Positions 1 through 8,428 of a stretch of DNA of 46,711 nucleotides are shown here, piece after piece. This DNA comes from Streptomyces althioticus. GTDB taxonomy: Bacteria > Actinomycetota > Actinomycetes > Streptomycetales > Streptomycetaceae. Position numbers and translations under genes: made by a program. The DNA lies in assembly GCA_014649355.1 (NCBI GenBank), contig BMSW01000032.1, forward strand, positions 1 to 46,711, written 5' to 3'. How positions within the stretch are numbered: the stretch's first letter is position 1; every line of letters begins with the position of its first letter. Below the pieces are notes generated by a model, which saw nothing but the letters and a program-made list of their open reading frames with translations, had not been told where the DNA came from and did no database searches.

Positions 1-167
1 CCCCTGCCGAGCGTGCGTGCCAGGGGACGGAAGCGTCGGCGGGTGCCGGGCCCGTGGGGGCTGGGCGCGCAGTTCCCCGCGCCCCTGCCGAGCGTGCGTG
101 CCAGGGGACGGAAGCGTCGGCGGGTGGCGGGTCGGTGGGGGCTGGGCGCGCTGTTCCTCGCGCCCCT
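1..167. repeat. Tandem G+C-rich repeat, 81-bp period
   Basis: Two adjacent copies of an 81-bp unit begin at 1 and 82 with CCCCTGCCGAGCGTGCGTGC and then diverge slightly. Each unit ends in the motif GCGCAGTTCCCCGCGCCCCT or a degenerate version (exact at 67-86, two changes at 148-167). The same motif recurs near 19 kb. The repeat probably continues beyond the left window edge. The arginine-rich reading frames through it simply repeat the DNA period and are not taken as genes. The rest of the stretch to 247 holds only the leader of the next gene. Confidence 0.85.
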
Positions 168-184
168 TTGGGGGGTCTCGGGTC

Positions 185-209
185 GTGTCGAAGTGGGGGT
201 GTCGGGTAC
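185..209 (+). promoter_or_regulatory. Possible SigB-type promoter (weak -35)
   Basis: GTGT at 185-188, a 15-nt spacer and GGGTAC at 204-209 fit the actinomycete SigB-family consensus GNNT-N14-16-GGGTAC/T. A start near 216 would leave a leader of about 32 nt before the gene at 248. The -35 half is only a loose match, so chance occurrence is possible. Confidence 0.3.
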
Positions 210-247
210 CAGGAACGGGCGTGGTCGGTGGAGTGGGAGGAGTGGTC

Positions 248-904
248 ATGGCGGAGAACCGGGAGGACGCCGTGCGGGTGGCGCCTGAGCTCCGTCTGGC
301 TTCCGAGGGGCCCGGGGAGGCGCCGCCGCCCGTGCCCGCGGACGAGGCGGACCTGCCGCGCGACCGCAACCAGGCCATCCTGGAGGCGGCCAAGCAGGTG
401 GGCGCGGTGCTGAAGCGGGGCGGGCATCTCTTCGCGCTGGCGGGCAGTGTCGCCGTGCACGCCCACGGCGGCAGCGGCAACCTCCAGCACGACGTGGACT
501 TCTGCGTCCGCCCGGAGGACGCGGGGCCGGTCGCCGCCACCCTGCGGGACGCCGGGCTGACCGTGTACAGCCCGCCCGAGGACTGGCTGATCAAGGCGAC
601 CTGCTTCGGGCAGGACGTCGACGTCATCTTCGAGCTGGCGCACCGCCCGGTCTCGGAGGAGATGCTCCGCCGCGCGGAGGAGCTCCCCGTGGAGTCGGTG
701 CGGATGCCGGTCCTCGCGCCGACCGACCTGCTCACCGGTCTGATCGCCGCGTTCTCCGAGCACCACTGCGACTTCGGCGCCGTGCTGCCCATCGCCCGTG
801 CCCTGCGCGAGAAGGTCGACTGGGAGCAGGTGCGCCGCGACTGCGGCGACGCGCCCATGGCGGCCGCCTTCTTCTTCCTGCTGGAACGCCTGAACGTCAT
901 CTGA
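248..904 (+). CDS. Nucleotidyltransferase-like protein
   Basis: A 218-residue protein. The ATG at 248 is chosen because GGGAGGAG lies about 6 nt upstream and the frame before it runs through repeat DNA. Near residue 70 a Gly-Ser-containing strand (AGSVAVHAHGG) is followed by HDVDFCV and later DVDVIFEL. This matches the GS-x(n)-DxD pattern of the minimal nucleotidyltransferase (MNT/AbiEii-like) fold, in which the acidic residues bind metal. An acidic, Pro-rich N-terminal tail of about 40 residues precedes the domain. The next two genes follow closely on the same strand (23 bp, then a 4-bp overlap), so a three-gene unit is likely. Substrate and role are unknown; an enzymatically inactive homologue is possible. 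Confidence 0.75.
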   Translation: MAENREDAVRVAPELRLASEGPGEAPPPVPADEADLPRDRNQAILEAAKQVGAVLKRGGHLFALAGSVAVHAHGGSGNLQHDVDFCVRPEDAGPVAATLRDAGLTVYSPPEDWLIKATCFGQDVDVIFELAHRPVSEEMLRRAEELPVESVRMPVLAPTDLLTGLIAAFSEHHCDFGAVLPIARALREKVDWEQVRRDCGDAPMAAAFFFLLERLNVI

Positions 905-927
905 CCCGCCCGTGGAAGGGAACCCCC

Positions 928-1212
928 ATGAACACCCACGACGCCGGTCCGGCGGGCGACGCCCCGCCCGCGGGTCCCGAGTACCGCGTCGCCCACTTCC
1001 AGGACCGTCTGGCCTCCGGCGAGCTGGGCGAGCTCGGGGTGCACGCCGAGGTCCGCGGCCAGGCGGTCCTGGTCACCGGGACCGTGCCGTCGGCCCGCTG
1101 CCGGGACGACGTGCTCGAGGTGGTGCGCGAGGAGCTCGGCGGGCTCGACGTGCACTGCGACATCGTCGTGAGCGAGTCCTCGTCCCCCGACCGCGCGGAG
1201 GAGCTGTCATGA
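928..1212 (+). CDS. Small BON-domain-like protein
   Basis: A 94-residue protein. Residues about 25-85 (FQDRLASGELGELGVHAEVRG, then VLVTGTVPSARCRDDVLEVV) follow the alpha-beta pattern of BON domains: a V-x-G-x-V strand followed by a helix rich in V/E. There is no signal peptide, so it is probably cytosolic. BON modules bind other proteins or ligands. The stop codon overlaps the ATG of the metallophosphoesterase (ATGA at 1209-1212), indicating translational coupling. The domain assignment is by pattern only. Confidence 0.7.
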   Translation: MNTHDAGPAGDAPPAGPEYRVAHFQDRLASGELGELGVHAEVRGQAVLVTGTVPSARCRDDVLEVVREELGGLDVHCDIVVSESSSPDRAEELS

Positions 1213-1958
1213 TCCGGGTCGCCGCCGTCGGGGACATCCACATGGGTCCCGACACCCGGGGCGTGCTGCGCCCCGCCTTCGACACCCTGCCCGACTGCGC
1301 CGACGTGCTGCTGCTGGCCGGGGACCTCACCCGGCACGGCACCACGGACGAGGCGCGGGTGGTCGCCGACGAGATCCGCGGACTCGGTGTGCCGGTGGTC
1401 GCCGTGCTGGGCAACCACGACCACCACGACGACCGTCAGGACGAGGTGTCCGAGCTGCTGCGGGACGCGGGCGCGCACGTCCTGGAGGGCGAGGCGACGG
1501 TCCTGAGGATCGGGGACGCGCGGGTCGGGGTGGCCGGCACGAAGGGCTTCGGCGGCGGGTTCGTCGGGGCGAGCGCCGGGGAGTTCGGGGAGCCGGTGAT
1601 GAAGGAGTTCGTGCGGGTCTCCCGCCGCTGCGCCGACGGCCTGCGGACGGCGCTGGAGCGGCTGGCCGGGGAGGACTGCGACGTGCGGATCGCCCTCACC
1701 CACTACTCCCCCGTGCCGGAGACGCTGGCGGGCGAGCCGCCGGAGATCTATCCGTTCCTGGGGAGCTATCTGCTGGCCGAGGCGATCGACACGGCCGGCG
1801 CCGACCTCGCCGTGCACGGGCACGCGCACGCCGGCAGCGAGCACGGCATGACCACCGGCGGCGTCAAGGTGCGCAACGTCGCCCAGCCGGTGATCGGACG
1901 GGCCTTCCACGTGTACCACCTGCCGCTGCGCGAGCGGGTGGGCGCGGACGCCGTCTGA
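1209..1958 (+). CDS. Metallophosphoesterase, calcineurin-like
   Basis: A 249-residue protein with the dimetal phosphoesterase motifs in order: GDIHMG near the N terminus (D-x-H), LLAGDLTRHG (GD), VLGNHDHHDD (GNHD), an ALTHYSPVPE His, and VHGHAHAG (GHxH). The whole domain is present at normal length for a cytosolic member. The ATG at 1209 overlaps the preceding stop codon, and an upstream extension of the frame would run through the BON-like gene. The substrate cannot be read from sequence; cyclic nucleotides or phosphodiesters are typical for the family. A strong hairpin 15 nt after the stop ends the operon. Confidence 0.9.
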   Translation: MIRVAAVGDIHMGPDTRGVLRPAFDTLPDCADVLLLAGDLTRHGTTDEARVVADEIRGLGVPVVAVLGNHDHHDDRQDEVSELLRDAGAHVLEGEATVLRIGDARVGVAGTKGFGGGFVGASAGEFGEPVMKEFVRVSRRCADGLRTALERLAGEDCDVRIALTHYSPVPETLAGEPPEIYPFLGSYLLAEAIDTAGADLAVHGHAHAGSEHGMTTGGVKVRNVAQPVIGRAFHVYHLPLRERVGADAV

Positions 1959-1972
1959 TCCTCCTGGTTCCT

Positions 1973-2003
1973 GAAGCGCCGTCGGTCGTTCCGGCGGCGC
2001 TTC
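1973..2003 (+). terminator. Hairpin terminator
   Basis: GAAGCGCCG at 1973-1981 pairs perfectly with CGGCGCTTC at 1995-2003 (9 bp, 13-nt loop), starting 15 nt after the metallophosphoesterase stop. There is no long T run, which is usual for streptomycete terminators. Confidence 0.65.
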
Positions 2004-2171
2004 TCATGTGCGTCCCTCCCCCGTACCGCCTGTGGTGTGAACGCCCCGCACGGCACGCCTCCGACACGCGCCTGACGAGCATTTTGTCTGCTTAGCATGC
2101 AGATCTTCGTGTCCGCGGCCCCGCCTGCCTGCGGCTGCCGTCCACCCCCGCCCCGTACGAGAGGACACCGC

Positions 2172-3842
2172 ATGGCGCTGCCGGGCCGCACCGGACGACG
2201 ACCTGCCTCCGCGCTCGCCCCCACCCCGCACGACGCCGAACTGCGCACCGCCGCCCGCCATGTGTCACGCCGCCGCTTCCTGAGCGTCACCGCCGCGGCC
2301 GCCGCCCTCGCCTTCTCGAGCGACCTCCCCGCGCGCGGCGCGTTCGCCGCGCCCCGGCTCCGGGCGGCCCGCATCACCGAGGACCCGTTCACGCTGGGCG
2401 TCGCCTCCGGCGACCCGCTGCCGGACTCGGTGCTGATCTGGACCCGGCTCGCCCCGGCGCCCTTCACGCCGGACGGCGGCCTCGGGCAGCAGCAGGTGGA
2501 GGTGGCCTGGGAGGTCGCGCTCGACGAGTCCTTCGCCCGGGTCGTGCGCACCGGCGCCGCTCTCGCCCACCCCGAGTACGCGCACAGCGTCCGCGTCGAC
2601 GTACGGGGTCTCGACCCGGCGACGACGTACCACTACCGCTTCCGCACCGGCGCCTGGATCAGCCCGGCCGGACGTACCCGCACCGCGCCCGCCGCCGGCG
2701 ACGACGTCACGCGGCTGCGGTTGGCCGCGGTCGCCTGCCAGGCGTACCACGACGGCTACTACACCGCGTACCGGCACCTGGCGCGGGAGGACGTCGACGT
2801 GGTGTTCCACCTCGGCGACTATCTGTACGAGTACGCCGTCAACTCCGCCGGGGGCGCGCGGAACTACACGGACCGGGTGCTGCCGTCCGTGTTCGACCGG
2901 GAGACCATGACCCTCGCGGACTACCGGATGCGGTACGCGCTCTACAAGAGCGACCCGGATCTGAGGGCCGCGCACGCCGCGCACCCGTTCGTCGTCACCT
3001 GGGACGACCACGAGACGGAGAACAACTACGCGGCGGAGTACGACGAGAACGGCAGCGACCCGGCCCTGTTCCTGGCGCGGCGGGCCGCCGCCTACCGGGC
3101 CTACTGGGAGAACCAGCCGCTGCGCGCGGGGCAGCTCCCCGACGGGCCCGACGCCCGGCTGTACCGCAGGCTGCACTGGGGCACCCTCGCCCAGTTCGAC
3201 GTCCTCGACACCCGCCAGTACCGCTCCGACCAGGCCTACGACGACAACCCGCACGTGCCGGGGCCGGAGTCGGACAACCCGTCGCGCACGCTCATCGGGG
3301 ACGCCCAGGAGCGCTGGCTGCTCGACGGGTGGGCGTCGTCCGAGGCCCTGTGGAACGTGATGCCGCAGCAGGTGTGCTTCTCGCAGCGCCGGCTGGACCT
3401 CGGTGCCGAGGCCAAGCTGTCCATGGACGCCTGGGACGGCTACCGGGCGAGCCGGGGCCGGCTCGTCGCCGGGGCGAAGCGGGCCGGTGTCGACAACTGG
3501 CTGGTGCTCACCGGCGACGTCCACGTGGCGTACGCCTTCGACGTCAAGGACGACTTCGACGACCCCGCCTCCGCCACCCTCGGCACGGAACTCACCTGCA
3601 CCTCCGTCACCAGCGGCCGCGACGGGACGCAGCGCCCGGCCAACTGGGACACCTACATGAGGGCCAACCCGCACCTGCGGTTCTACGACGGGCGGCGCGG
3701 CTACCTGCGGGTGGAGCTGAACCGGGAGAACGCCCGCGCCGACTTCCGCACCGTGCCCGCCGTGACCACCCCGGGCGCGGCCGTCTCCACCGCGGCCTCC
3801 TTCGTCACGGAGGCCGGCGCGCCGGGCCTGACGCCCGTGTGA
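2172..3842 (+). CDS. phoD: PhoD-type alkaline phosphatase, Tat-exported
   Basis: A 556-residue secreted phosphodiesterase/alkaline phosphatase that releases phosphate outside the cell. The Tat motif SRRRFL lies at residues 32-37, followed by an Ala-rich hydrophobic stretch and a likely cleavage region near AFAAP. The PhoD domain then begins with TLGVASGDPLPDSVLIWTRL. Metal-site motifs are present: HLGDYLYEY, TWDDHETENNY and LTGDVHVAYAFD. The ATG at 2172 follows GAGAGGA at good spacing; an upstream ATG at 2097 would bury the Tat signal more deeply. The protein is full length for the family. Phosphate-starvation control by PhoP is expected for the family, but I do not see a convincing PHO-box pair upstream. 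Confidence 0.93.
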   Translation: MALPGRTGRRPASALAPTPHDAELRTAARHVSRRRFLSVTAAAAALAFSSDLPARGAFAAPRLRAARITEDPFTLGVASGDPLPDSVLIWTRLAPAPFTPDGGLGQQQVEVAWEVALDESFARVVRTGAALAHPEYAHSVRVDVRGLDPATTYHYRFRTGAWISPAGRTRTAPAAGDDVTRLRLAAVACQAYHDGYYTAYRHLAREDVDVVFHLGDYLYEYAVNSAGGARNYTDRVLPSVFDRETMTLADYRMRYALYKSDPDLRAAHAAHPFVVTWDDHETENNYAAEYDENGSDPALFLARRAAAYRAYWENQPLRAGQLPDGPDARLYRRLHWGTLAQFDVLDTRQYRSDQAYDDNPHVPGPESDNPSRTLIGDAQERWLLDGWASSEALWNVMPQQVCFSQRRLDLGAEAKLSMDAWDGYRASRGRLVAGAKRAGVDNWLVLTGDVHVAYAFDVKDDFDDPASATLGTELTCTSVTSGRDGTQRPANWDTYMRANPHLRFYDGRRGYLRVELNRENARADFRTVPAVTTPGAAVSTAASFVTEAGAPGLTPV

Positions 3843-3999
3843 CGTCACCCGTCCGATCCCGCCCGCGTACTGCACACGGGGTCCGCCACCGTATCGAACG
3901 TGCGAATTCCGGCGTGTCCTGACATTCCGTCGGGTGTATCGGGCAAGGAAACGGTCTCCGCGACGGCTACGCCGCCCCAACGAAATGGAGACGTACCGA

Positions 4000-5370
4000 A
4001 TGGTCCTCAGACACGCCCGGACCGCGCGCCGCTCGGCGCTCGTGGCCCTCGGCGCCCTCGTCCTCGCCGGACTCCCGTACGCCGCGGCGGCCGACGCCTC
4101 CCCCGCCGGAGGGCCCGCGCCCGGGGCGGCCCAGACCCTCGGCGCCGACCGGCCCTCCCCGCATCTGCTGAGCGCCCTCCAGCGCGACCTGAAACTGAAC
4201 GAGGAGCAGGCGTCCAAGCGTCTGGTCAACGAGGCCGAGGCGGGCACCCGCGCCGGCCGGCTGCGCAACTCCCTGGGCGAGCGGTACGCGGGCGCCTGGC
4301 TGCGGGGCACGACCGCCGACGAGCTGACGATCGCCACCACCGACGCCGACGACGTGGCGGCCATCAAGGCCGAGGGCGCCACGGCGCAGGTGGTCGAGCG
4401 GCCCCTGGCGGCGCTCCAGGCGGCGAAGGAGAAGCTGGACGCGGCGGCCGGCCGCGTCTCCACCGTCGACACGCCCGTCTGGTACGTCGACGTGGTGAAG
4501 AACCAGGTCGTGGTGCAGGCCGTCGACCAGGCCGCGGGGGCCGCCTTCGTGGAGGCCGCGGGCGTGGCGGGCGAGGACGTGGGCATCCGTCTGGCGCCCG
4601 AACGGCCCCGGCTGCTGCAGGACATCACCGGCGGTGACGCGTACTACATCAACGACTCGGCCCGCTGTTCCGTCGGCTTCTCCGTCACCCAGGGCAGTCA
4701 GGGCGGCTTCGTGACGGCCGGTCACTGCGGCCGGGCGGGCGCGACCACCACCGGCTACGACCGCACCGCGCAGGGCACCTTCCAGGCGTCGGAGTTCCCA
4801 GGGCGGGACATGGCGTGGGTGGCCACCCAGGACCCGTGGACGCCCACGCCCGACGTGAAGGCGGCGGACGGCCAGGAGGTCCAGGTCACCGGCTCGGCGC
4901 AGGCGCTCGTCGGGGCGTCGGTGTGCCGTTCGGGCTCCACCACGGGCTGGCACTGCGGAGTGATCGAGCAGCACGACGCGAGCGTCCGCTACCCGGAGGG
5001 CACGGTCGACGGACTGACCAGGACCACGGTGTGCGCGGAGCCGGGCGACTCCGGCGGTCCGTACGTCGCGGGCGCGCAGGCCCAGGGCGTCACCTCCGGC
5101 GGCTCCGGCAACTGCACCAGCGGCGGTACGACGTTCTTCCAGCCGGTCAACCCGATCCTCTCCCAGTACGGGCTGACCCTGGTCACGCCGTCCGCGCAGG
5201 CGGCGCCCGGGGAGCAGGAGACCGGCGCGCAGGCGTGGACCGCCGGCCGGGTGTACGAGGCGGGCGCCACCGTCACCCGTGACGGCGTGACGTACCAGTG
5301 CCTCCAGGCCCACCAGGCGCAGGGCGCGTGGGCGCCTGCCGGGACTCCGGCGCTCTGGCAGCGGGTCTGA
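4000..5370 (+). CDS. Streptogrisin C-like serine protease with chitin-binding domain
   Basis: A 456-residue secreted S1-family preproprotease. A signal peptide (about residues 1-31, ending YAAAA) precedes an alpha-lytic-protease-type prodomain (about 50-205). The mature protease begins near DITGGDAYY. The triad is visible: His242 in TAGHCG, Asp270 in GRDMAWV, Ser351 in EPGDSGGP. A C-terminal CBM5/12-like domain follows (411-456, AWTAGRVYEAGATVTRDGV...). The domain order and size match streptogrisin C. Start 4000 has GGAG about 9 nt upstream; ATGs at 3934 and 3985 are in frame but less well placed. It probably digests protein associated with chitin or fungal walls. Confidence 0.93.
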   Translation: MVLRHARTARRSALVALGALVLAGLPYAAAADASPAGGPAPGAAQTLGADRPSPHLLSALQRDLKLNEEQASKRLVNEAEAGTRAGRLRNSLGERYAGAWLRGTTADELTIATTDADDVAAIKAEGATAQVVERPLAALQAAKEKLDAAAGRVSTVDTPVWYVDVVKNQVVVQAVDQAAGAAFVEAAGVAGEDVGIRLAPERPRLLQDITGGDAYYINDSARCSVGFSVTQGSQGGFVTAGHCGRAGATTTGYDRTAQGTFQASEFPGRDMAWVATQDPWTPTPDVKAADGQEVQVTGSAQALVGASVCRSGSTTGWHCGVIEQHDASVRYPEGTVDGLTRTTVCAEPGDSGGPYVAGAQAQGVTSGGSGNCTSGGTTFFQPVNPILSQYGLTLVTPSAQAAPGEQETGAQAWTAGRVYEAGATVTRDGVTYQCLQAHQAQGAWAPAGTPALWQRV

Positions 5371-5384
5371 CGCACTTCTCGCAG

Positions 5385-5424
5385 ACGGCTCCGGCGGCGG
5401 TCCTCGGACCGCCGCCGGAGCCGT
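5385..5424. terminator. Bidirectional terminator, 19-bp perfect stem
   Basis: Positions 5385-5403 are exactly complementary to 5406-5424, leaving only TC unpaired. It occupies most of the 66 bp between the protease (plus, stop 5370) and the serine hydrolase (minus, stop 5437), so it can end both transcripts. Confidence 0.85.
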
Positions 5425-5436
5425 TCCGCGGTCAGG

Positions 5437-6519
5437 TCACTGTTCGGCGAGCAGCGCGTACGCCGTGGACACGAACGGGTCGCCGGAGCGGAAGCGGCGG
5501 GTGCAGACGGCGGCGAGCGCGGTGCCCGTGTCGGGCCGGAAGCCGAGGAACGCCTGCTGGCCGAGGGTGGCGCCGCTGTGGAAGTACAGCGGGCCGCCGT
5601 CCGTGGGGTGCCGGAACCAGGCGACCGTGTGCACGTGCCGGTGCCCGAACCCCCGGCGCAGCACCGGGGTGCGGACGGCGCGGAGGGCGCCCGCCAGCGG
5701 GGGGCACCGGTCGGGTTCGAGGTGCGCCTCCAGGAAGGTGAGCAGGTCGTGCGGGGTGGCGCGGACCGCGCCGGCCGCCCGGAATCCGCCCGCGTCGAAG
5801 GCGGGCAGCGTGCCCGTGCCGTCCTTGCCGTGGCCGACGGCGTCGAGCGCGTCGGCGGGGAGCGGGGCGGTGTCGTGGAGGGCGAGGGGGGTGAGGAGGT
5901 GCTCGGCGAGCAGGTCCCGCCAGTCGGTTCCGGTGGCCGCGCCGAGGGCCTGACCGAGGACGGCGACGCCGAAGTTGGAGTAGCGCCAGCGGGTGCCGGG
6001 GCGCCGGCGGGGACGGTGGCGCAGGAAGGCGTCGACGACGCGTGCGTCGGGGTAACGGCCGTAGGGGTTGGTGCGCCAGGCGGGCAGCGCGCGGGGGTAG
6101 AAGTCGGCGGGGAGCGGAGGGAGTCCGGCCGTGTGGGTCATCAGGTGGGCGAGCGTGACGGGGGCGGGGCCGGGCGGGCGGCGGGAGCCGAGGAGGGCGG
6201 CGGCGGGTTCGCCTCCGGTGAGCCGGCCGCTGTCCGTCAGGTGCGCCAGCAGCAGTCCGGTGAACGCCTTGGTGGCCGAGCCGATCTCGTAGCGCAGCCG
6301 GTCGCGGGGGCGTCCCGGCGATTCGCCGGTCCCGCCGGTGACGACCGTGCGGCGGCCGTGGCGGAAAAGGGCGAAGACGGTGTCGGGGGCGTCGGCGGCG
6401 GAAACGGCCTCGGCCAGCCGCTCCGGCCAACCGGTGTCCCCGTCGTCCGGGTTCGGGGAGGGCTCGTCCTCCCGGCCGGTCGGCGGGCCCGGCCAGGAGG
6501 TGCGGTACGCGGTCGTCAT
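5437..6519 (-). CDS. Beta-lactamase-fold serine hydrolase
   Basis: A 360-residue class C beta-lactamase / DD-peptidase-like hydrolase. The nucleophile motif S-x-x-K is Ser81-Ala-Thr-Lys84 (EIGSATKAFTG); the Y-x-N motif is Tyr180-Ser-Asn182 (RYSNFG); an HSG triad stands in place of KTG near YFHSGATLG. No signal peptide is visible, so it probably acts in the cytoplasm, unlike a resistance enzyme. The ATG overlaps the preceding gene's stop (ATGA at 6516-6519) and this is the last gene of the five-gene peptide operon. In that setting it could be an esterase or a peptidase or amidase acting on the small peptide at 9139-9327; that is inference. Confidence 0.9.
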   Translation of the reverse strand: MTTAYRTSWPGPPTGREDEPSPNPDDGDTGWPERLAEAVSAADAPDTVFALFRHGRRTVVTGGTGESPGRPRDRLRYEIGSATKAFTGLLLAHLTDSGRLTGGEPAAALLGSRRPPGPAPVTLAHLMTHTAGLPPLPADFYPRALPAWRTNPYGRYPDARVVDAFLRHRPRRRPGTRWRYSNFGVAVLGQALGAATGTDWRDLLAEHLLTPLALHDTAPLPADALDAVGHGKDGTGTLPAFDAGGFRAAGAVRATPHDLLTFLEAHLEPDRCPPLAGALRAVRTPVLRRGFGHRHVHTVAWFRHPTDGGPLYFHSGATLGQQAFLGFRPDTGTALAAVCTRRFRSGDPFVSTAYALLAEQ

Positions 6520-7436
6520 GAGGTGGCGCCGGTCAGCTCGGTCAGCGCGCGTGAGGTGGCCAGTACCGAGGCGAACGCGGCGACGAGCGTGGAGTGGTAG
6601 ACGACGTCGAAGACGGTCTCCTCGTCGCCCTCGGGCATGTCGCGGACGGCGGGCATGGCGCCGTCGGGCTGCTGGGCGGCGGCGAAGGCCCGCCAGGCCG
6701 TCTCGTCGAGCGTGGGGCGGGGCAGGCAGGCGTCCACCACGAGGAGTTCGCCGAGCAGGTCCCAGCGGCGCAGGTCCAGCCAGTCGTCGATCCACGCGGG
6801 CAGCCAGGTCGTCAGGTACGCGGCGATGTCCGGGGGCAGCCCGTCGGGGTTCTCGCCCCAGTCGGTCAGATGGAACACGCAGTGCGTGACGTCGTAGGCG
6901 ATGTGGCCTTCGACGGTCCACGGTTCGGGGGTGCGGGCCAGCCAGGTGGAGCGCAGGGCCTCGGACTCCGGCGGGCGGGGGGTGAGGCCGAACCGCCGCT
7001 GGAACGCGCTCAGTCCGAGCCGCCGGGTGGGGGTGGTCTCGAGGGCGGACCAGCTGTCGAGGCGGTTGTTCAGCTCGACGTGGCGCTCGATCTCCGGCTG
7101 GCTGTACCCGAGTTCGCGGAACGGCAGGTACACCTCGAAGGGGATCGGGGATGCCGGTTCGGTGCGCTGGCCGCGTACCAGCATGGCGCCGCCGTCCAGG
7201 GTCTCCCGCCAGATGTGGTCGAGCAGGCGGCGGGCCAGCTCGGCCTGCCGGGAGCCGGCGACGCCCTCGCGGAACAGCACCTTGCAGACCAGGGCGAGTT
7301 CGCCGACCGGCTTGAAGCGCTCCAGGAAGCCCACCTCGGGGTCCACGTCGGTCTCGAGGCGGAAGCCGTGGCGGTGTGCCCAGAGCCATTCCAGGGCGCC
7401 GACGCCGACGGTGTGGACGAGACGGGTGTCGGTCAT
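6516..7436 (-). CDS. Unknown protein, paralogue B of the peptide operon
   Basis: A 306-residue protein of unknown function that clearly resembles the next gene upstream (7433-8428). Shared blocks are GELA near residue 46, PTRRLG (136-141), PEPWT (170-174), HCVFHLTDWG (His185, His189, Asp192), PPDIAAYL and YHSTL (Tyr280, His281). It looks all-helical and soluble. The repeated His/Asp motif HxxxHLxDWG could be a metal site or a catalytic site. From memory it resembles proteins labelled DUF6895; I cannot verify this. Both ends overlap neighbours by 4 bp, which fixes the start and shows tight coupling. Confidence 0.85.
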   Translation of the reverse strand: MTDTRLVHTVGVGALEWLWAHRHGFRLETDVDPEVGFLERFKPVGELALVCKVLFREGVAGSRQAELARRLLDHIWRETLDGGAMLVRGQRTEPASPIPFEVYLPFRELGYSQPEIERHVELNNRLDSWSALETTPTRRLGLSAFQRRFGLTPRPPESEALRSTWLARTPEPWTVEGHIAYDVTHCVFHLTDWGENPDGLPPDIAAYLTTWLPAWIDDWLDLRRWDLLGELLVVDACLPRPTLDETAWRAFAAAQQPDGAMPAVRDMPEGDEETVFDVVYHSTLVAAFASVLATSRALTELTGATS

Positions 7437-8428
7437 GCCGGCGCTCCTTGTCCGCCGGGCCGTCGTCCCGCCTCGGGCCGTTCGGCCGGGCGGGTCGCGG
7501 CCAGCACCGCCGCGAAGGCGGCCATGAGGGTGGAGTGGTAGTGGTGCAGGAAGTGGCGGTCGCCGTCCGCGCCGGGTCCGGCGGCGATGTGGTCCAGGTC
7601 CCGGTCGTCCAGGGGGACTTCGCCGGACGGGCCGCGAGCGGCGAGCAGCCGCGCCCAGTCGTTCACGGGCACGTCCTCGCCGGTCGTGCGGGCCACGACC
7701 GCGGCCACGGCGAGGAGTTCGCAGGCGAGGTCCCACGACCCGGCCTCCAGGCAGGTGTCGAGCCAGGGCGGGAGCCAGTCGCCGAGGTAGGCGACGAGGT
7801 CCGGCGGCATGGCGGAGGTGTCGCGGCCCCAGTCGCTGAGGTGGAACACGACGTGGGTAAGGGCGTATCCGGCGTCGCGGCCGAAGGTCCACGGCTCGGG
7901 GAGTCCGCCGAGCCAGGTCTGCGGCAGCTCCGGCGGCGCCTGCCCGAAGCGGTGGATGCCGCAGCGTTCCTCGGCGCGCAGCACGCCGAGCCGCCGCGTG
8001 GGGTCCTGTTCGGTGAGCCGCCAGCCGCGGGTGCGCGCCACGACCGCCGCCGCCTGTTCGAAGGCGGGGTGGCGCAGTCCGGCGGAGGCGAAGGCGGCGT
8101 ACACCTCCAGCGGATAGGTGGCGAAGGGTTCCAGGCGCTGGAGCCGCAGGAACAGCTCGCCCTCGCGCGTCTCCTGCCAGGCGAAGTCGAGCAGTCCGCG
8201 GGCACGGGCGTGCAGCGGTTCGGCGGGTCCGGTGAGCCGGGTGACGGTCGCGCACACCTGGGCGAGTTCGCCGAGGGGTTTCCAGCTCCGGTCGACCTCG
8301 CCGTCGGCGGCCAGCGCGTCCTCGCCGAGGGCGAAGTCGGCGCGCCGGTTGTCCGTCCAGGCGAGGGCGTCCCCGGCGGCGGCGCGCAGGGCGTCGGCGG
8401 TGCGGCGGGCGTCGGCGGGCGCGGTCAC
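7433..8428 (-). CDS. Unknown protein, paralogue A of the peptide operon
   Basis: A 331-residue protein, paralogous to 6516-7436. Conserved features: GELAQVC, PTRRLG (143-148), PEPWT (177-181), HVVFHLSDWG (His192, His196, Asp199), PPDLVAYLGDWLP and YHSTL (Tyr297, His298). The GTG start at 8428 is chosen because it forms a GTGA overlap with the previous stop; upstream extension would lie inside that gene. The N-terminal 20 residues and a Pro/Gly-rich C-terminal tail are not shared with paralogue B. Two non-identical copies side by side suggest a heterodimer or two successive steps on one substrate. No known catalytic family is recognised. Confidence 0.83.
   Translation of the reverse strand: MTAPADARRTADALRAAAGDALAWTDNRRADFALGEDALAADGEVDRSWKPLGELAQVCATVTRLTGPAEPLHARARGLLDFAWQETREGELFLRLQRLEPFATYPLEVYAAFASAGLRHPAFEQAAAVVARTRGWRLTEQDPTRRLGVLRAEERCGIHRFGQAPPELPQTWLGGLPEPWTFGRDAGYALTHVVFHLSDWGRDTSAMPPDLVAYLGDWLPPWLDTCLEAGSWDLACELLAVAAVVARTTGEDVPVNDWARLLAARGPSGEVPLDDRDLDHIAAGPGADGDRHFLHHYHSTLMAAFAAVLAATRPAERPEAGRRPGGQGAPA

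Noticed and set aside
13..413. Arg-rich reading frames across the left-edge repeat
   Set aside because: They repeat with the 81-bp DNA period, have no ribosome site and no domain-like sequence; treated as repeat DNA.
2025..2100. Possible PHO box before phoD
   Set aside because: Only one imperfect GTTCACC-like half (reverse of GGTGTGAAC) is visible, without the second direct repeat.
2265..4628. Long minus-strand frame opposite phoD and the protease
   Set aside because: It mirrors the codon bias of the plus-strand genes, which have clear catalytic motifs; composition is Arg/Pro/Gly-rich noise.
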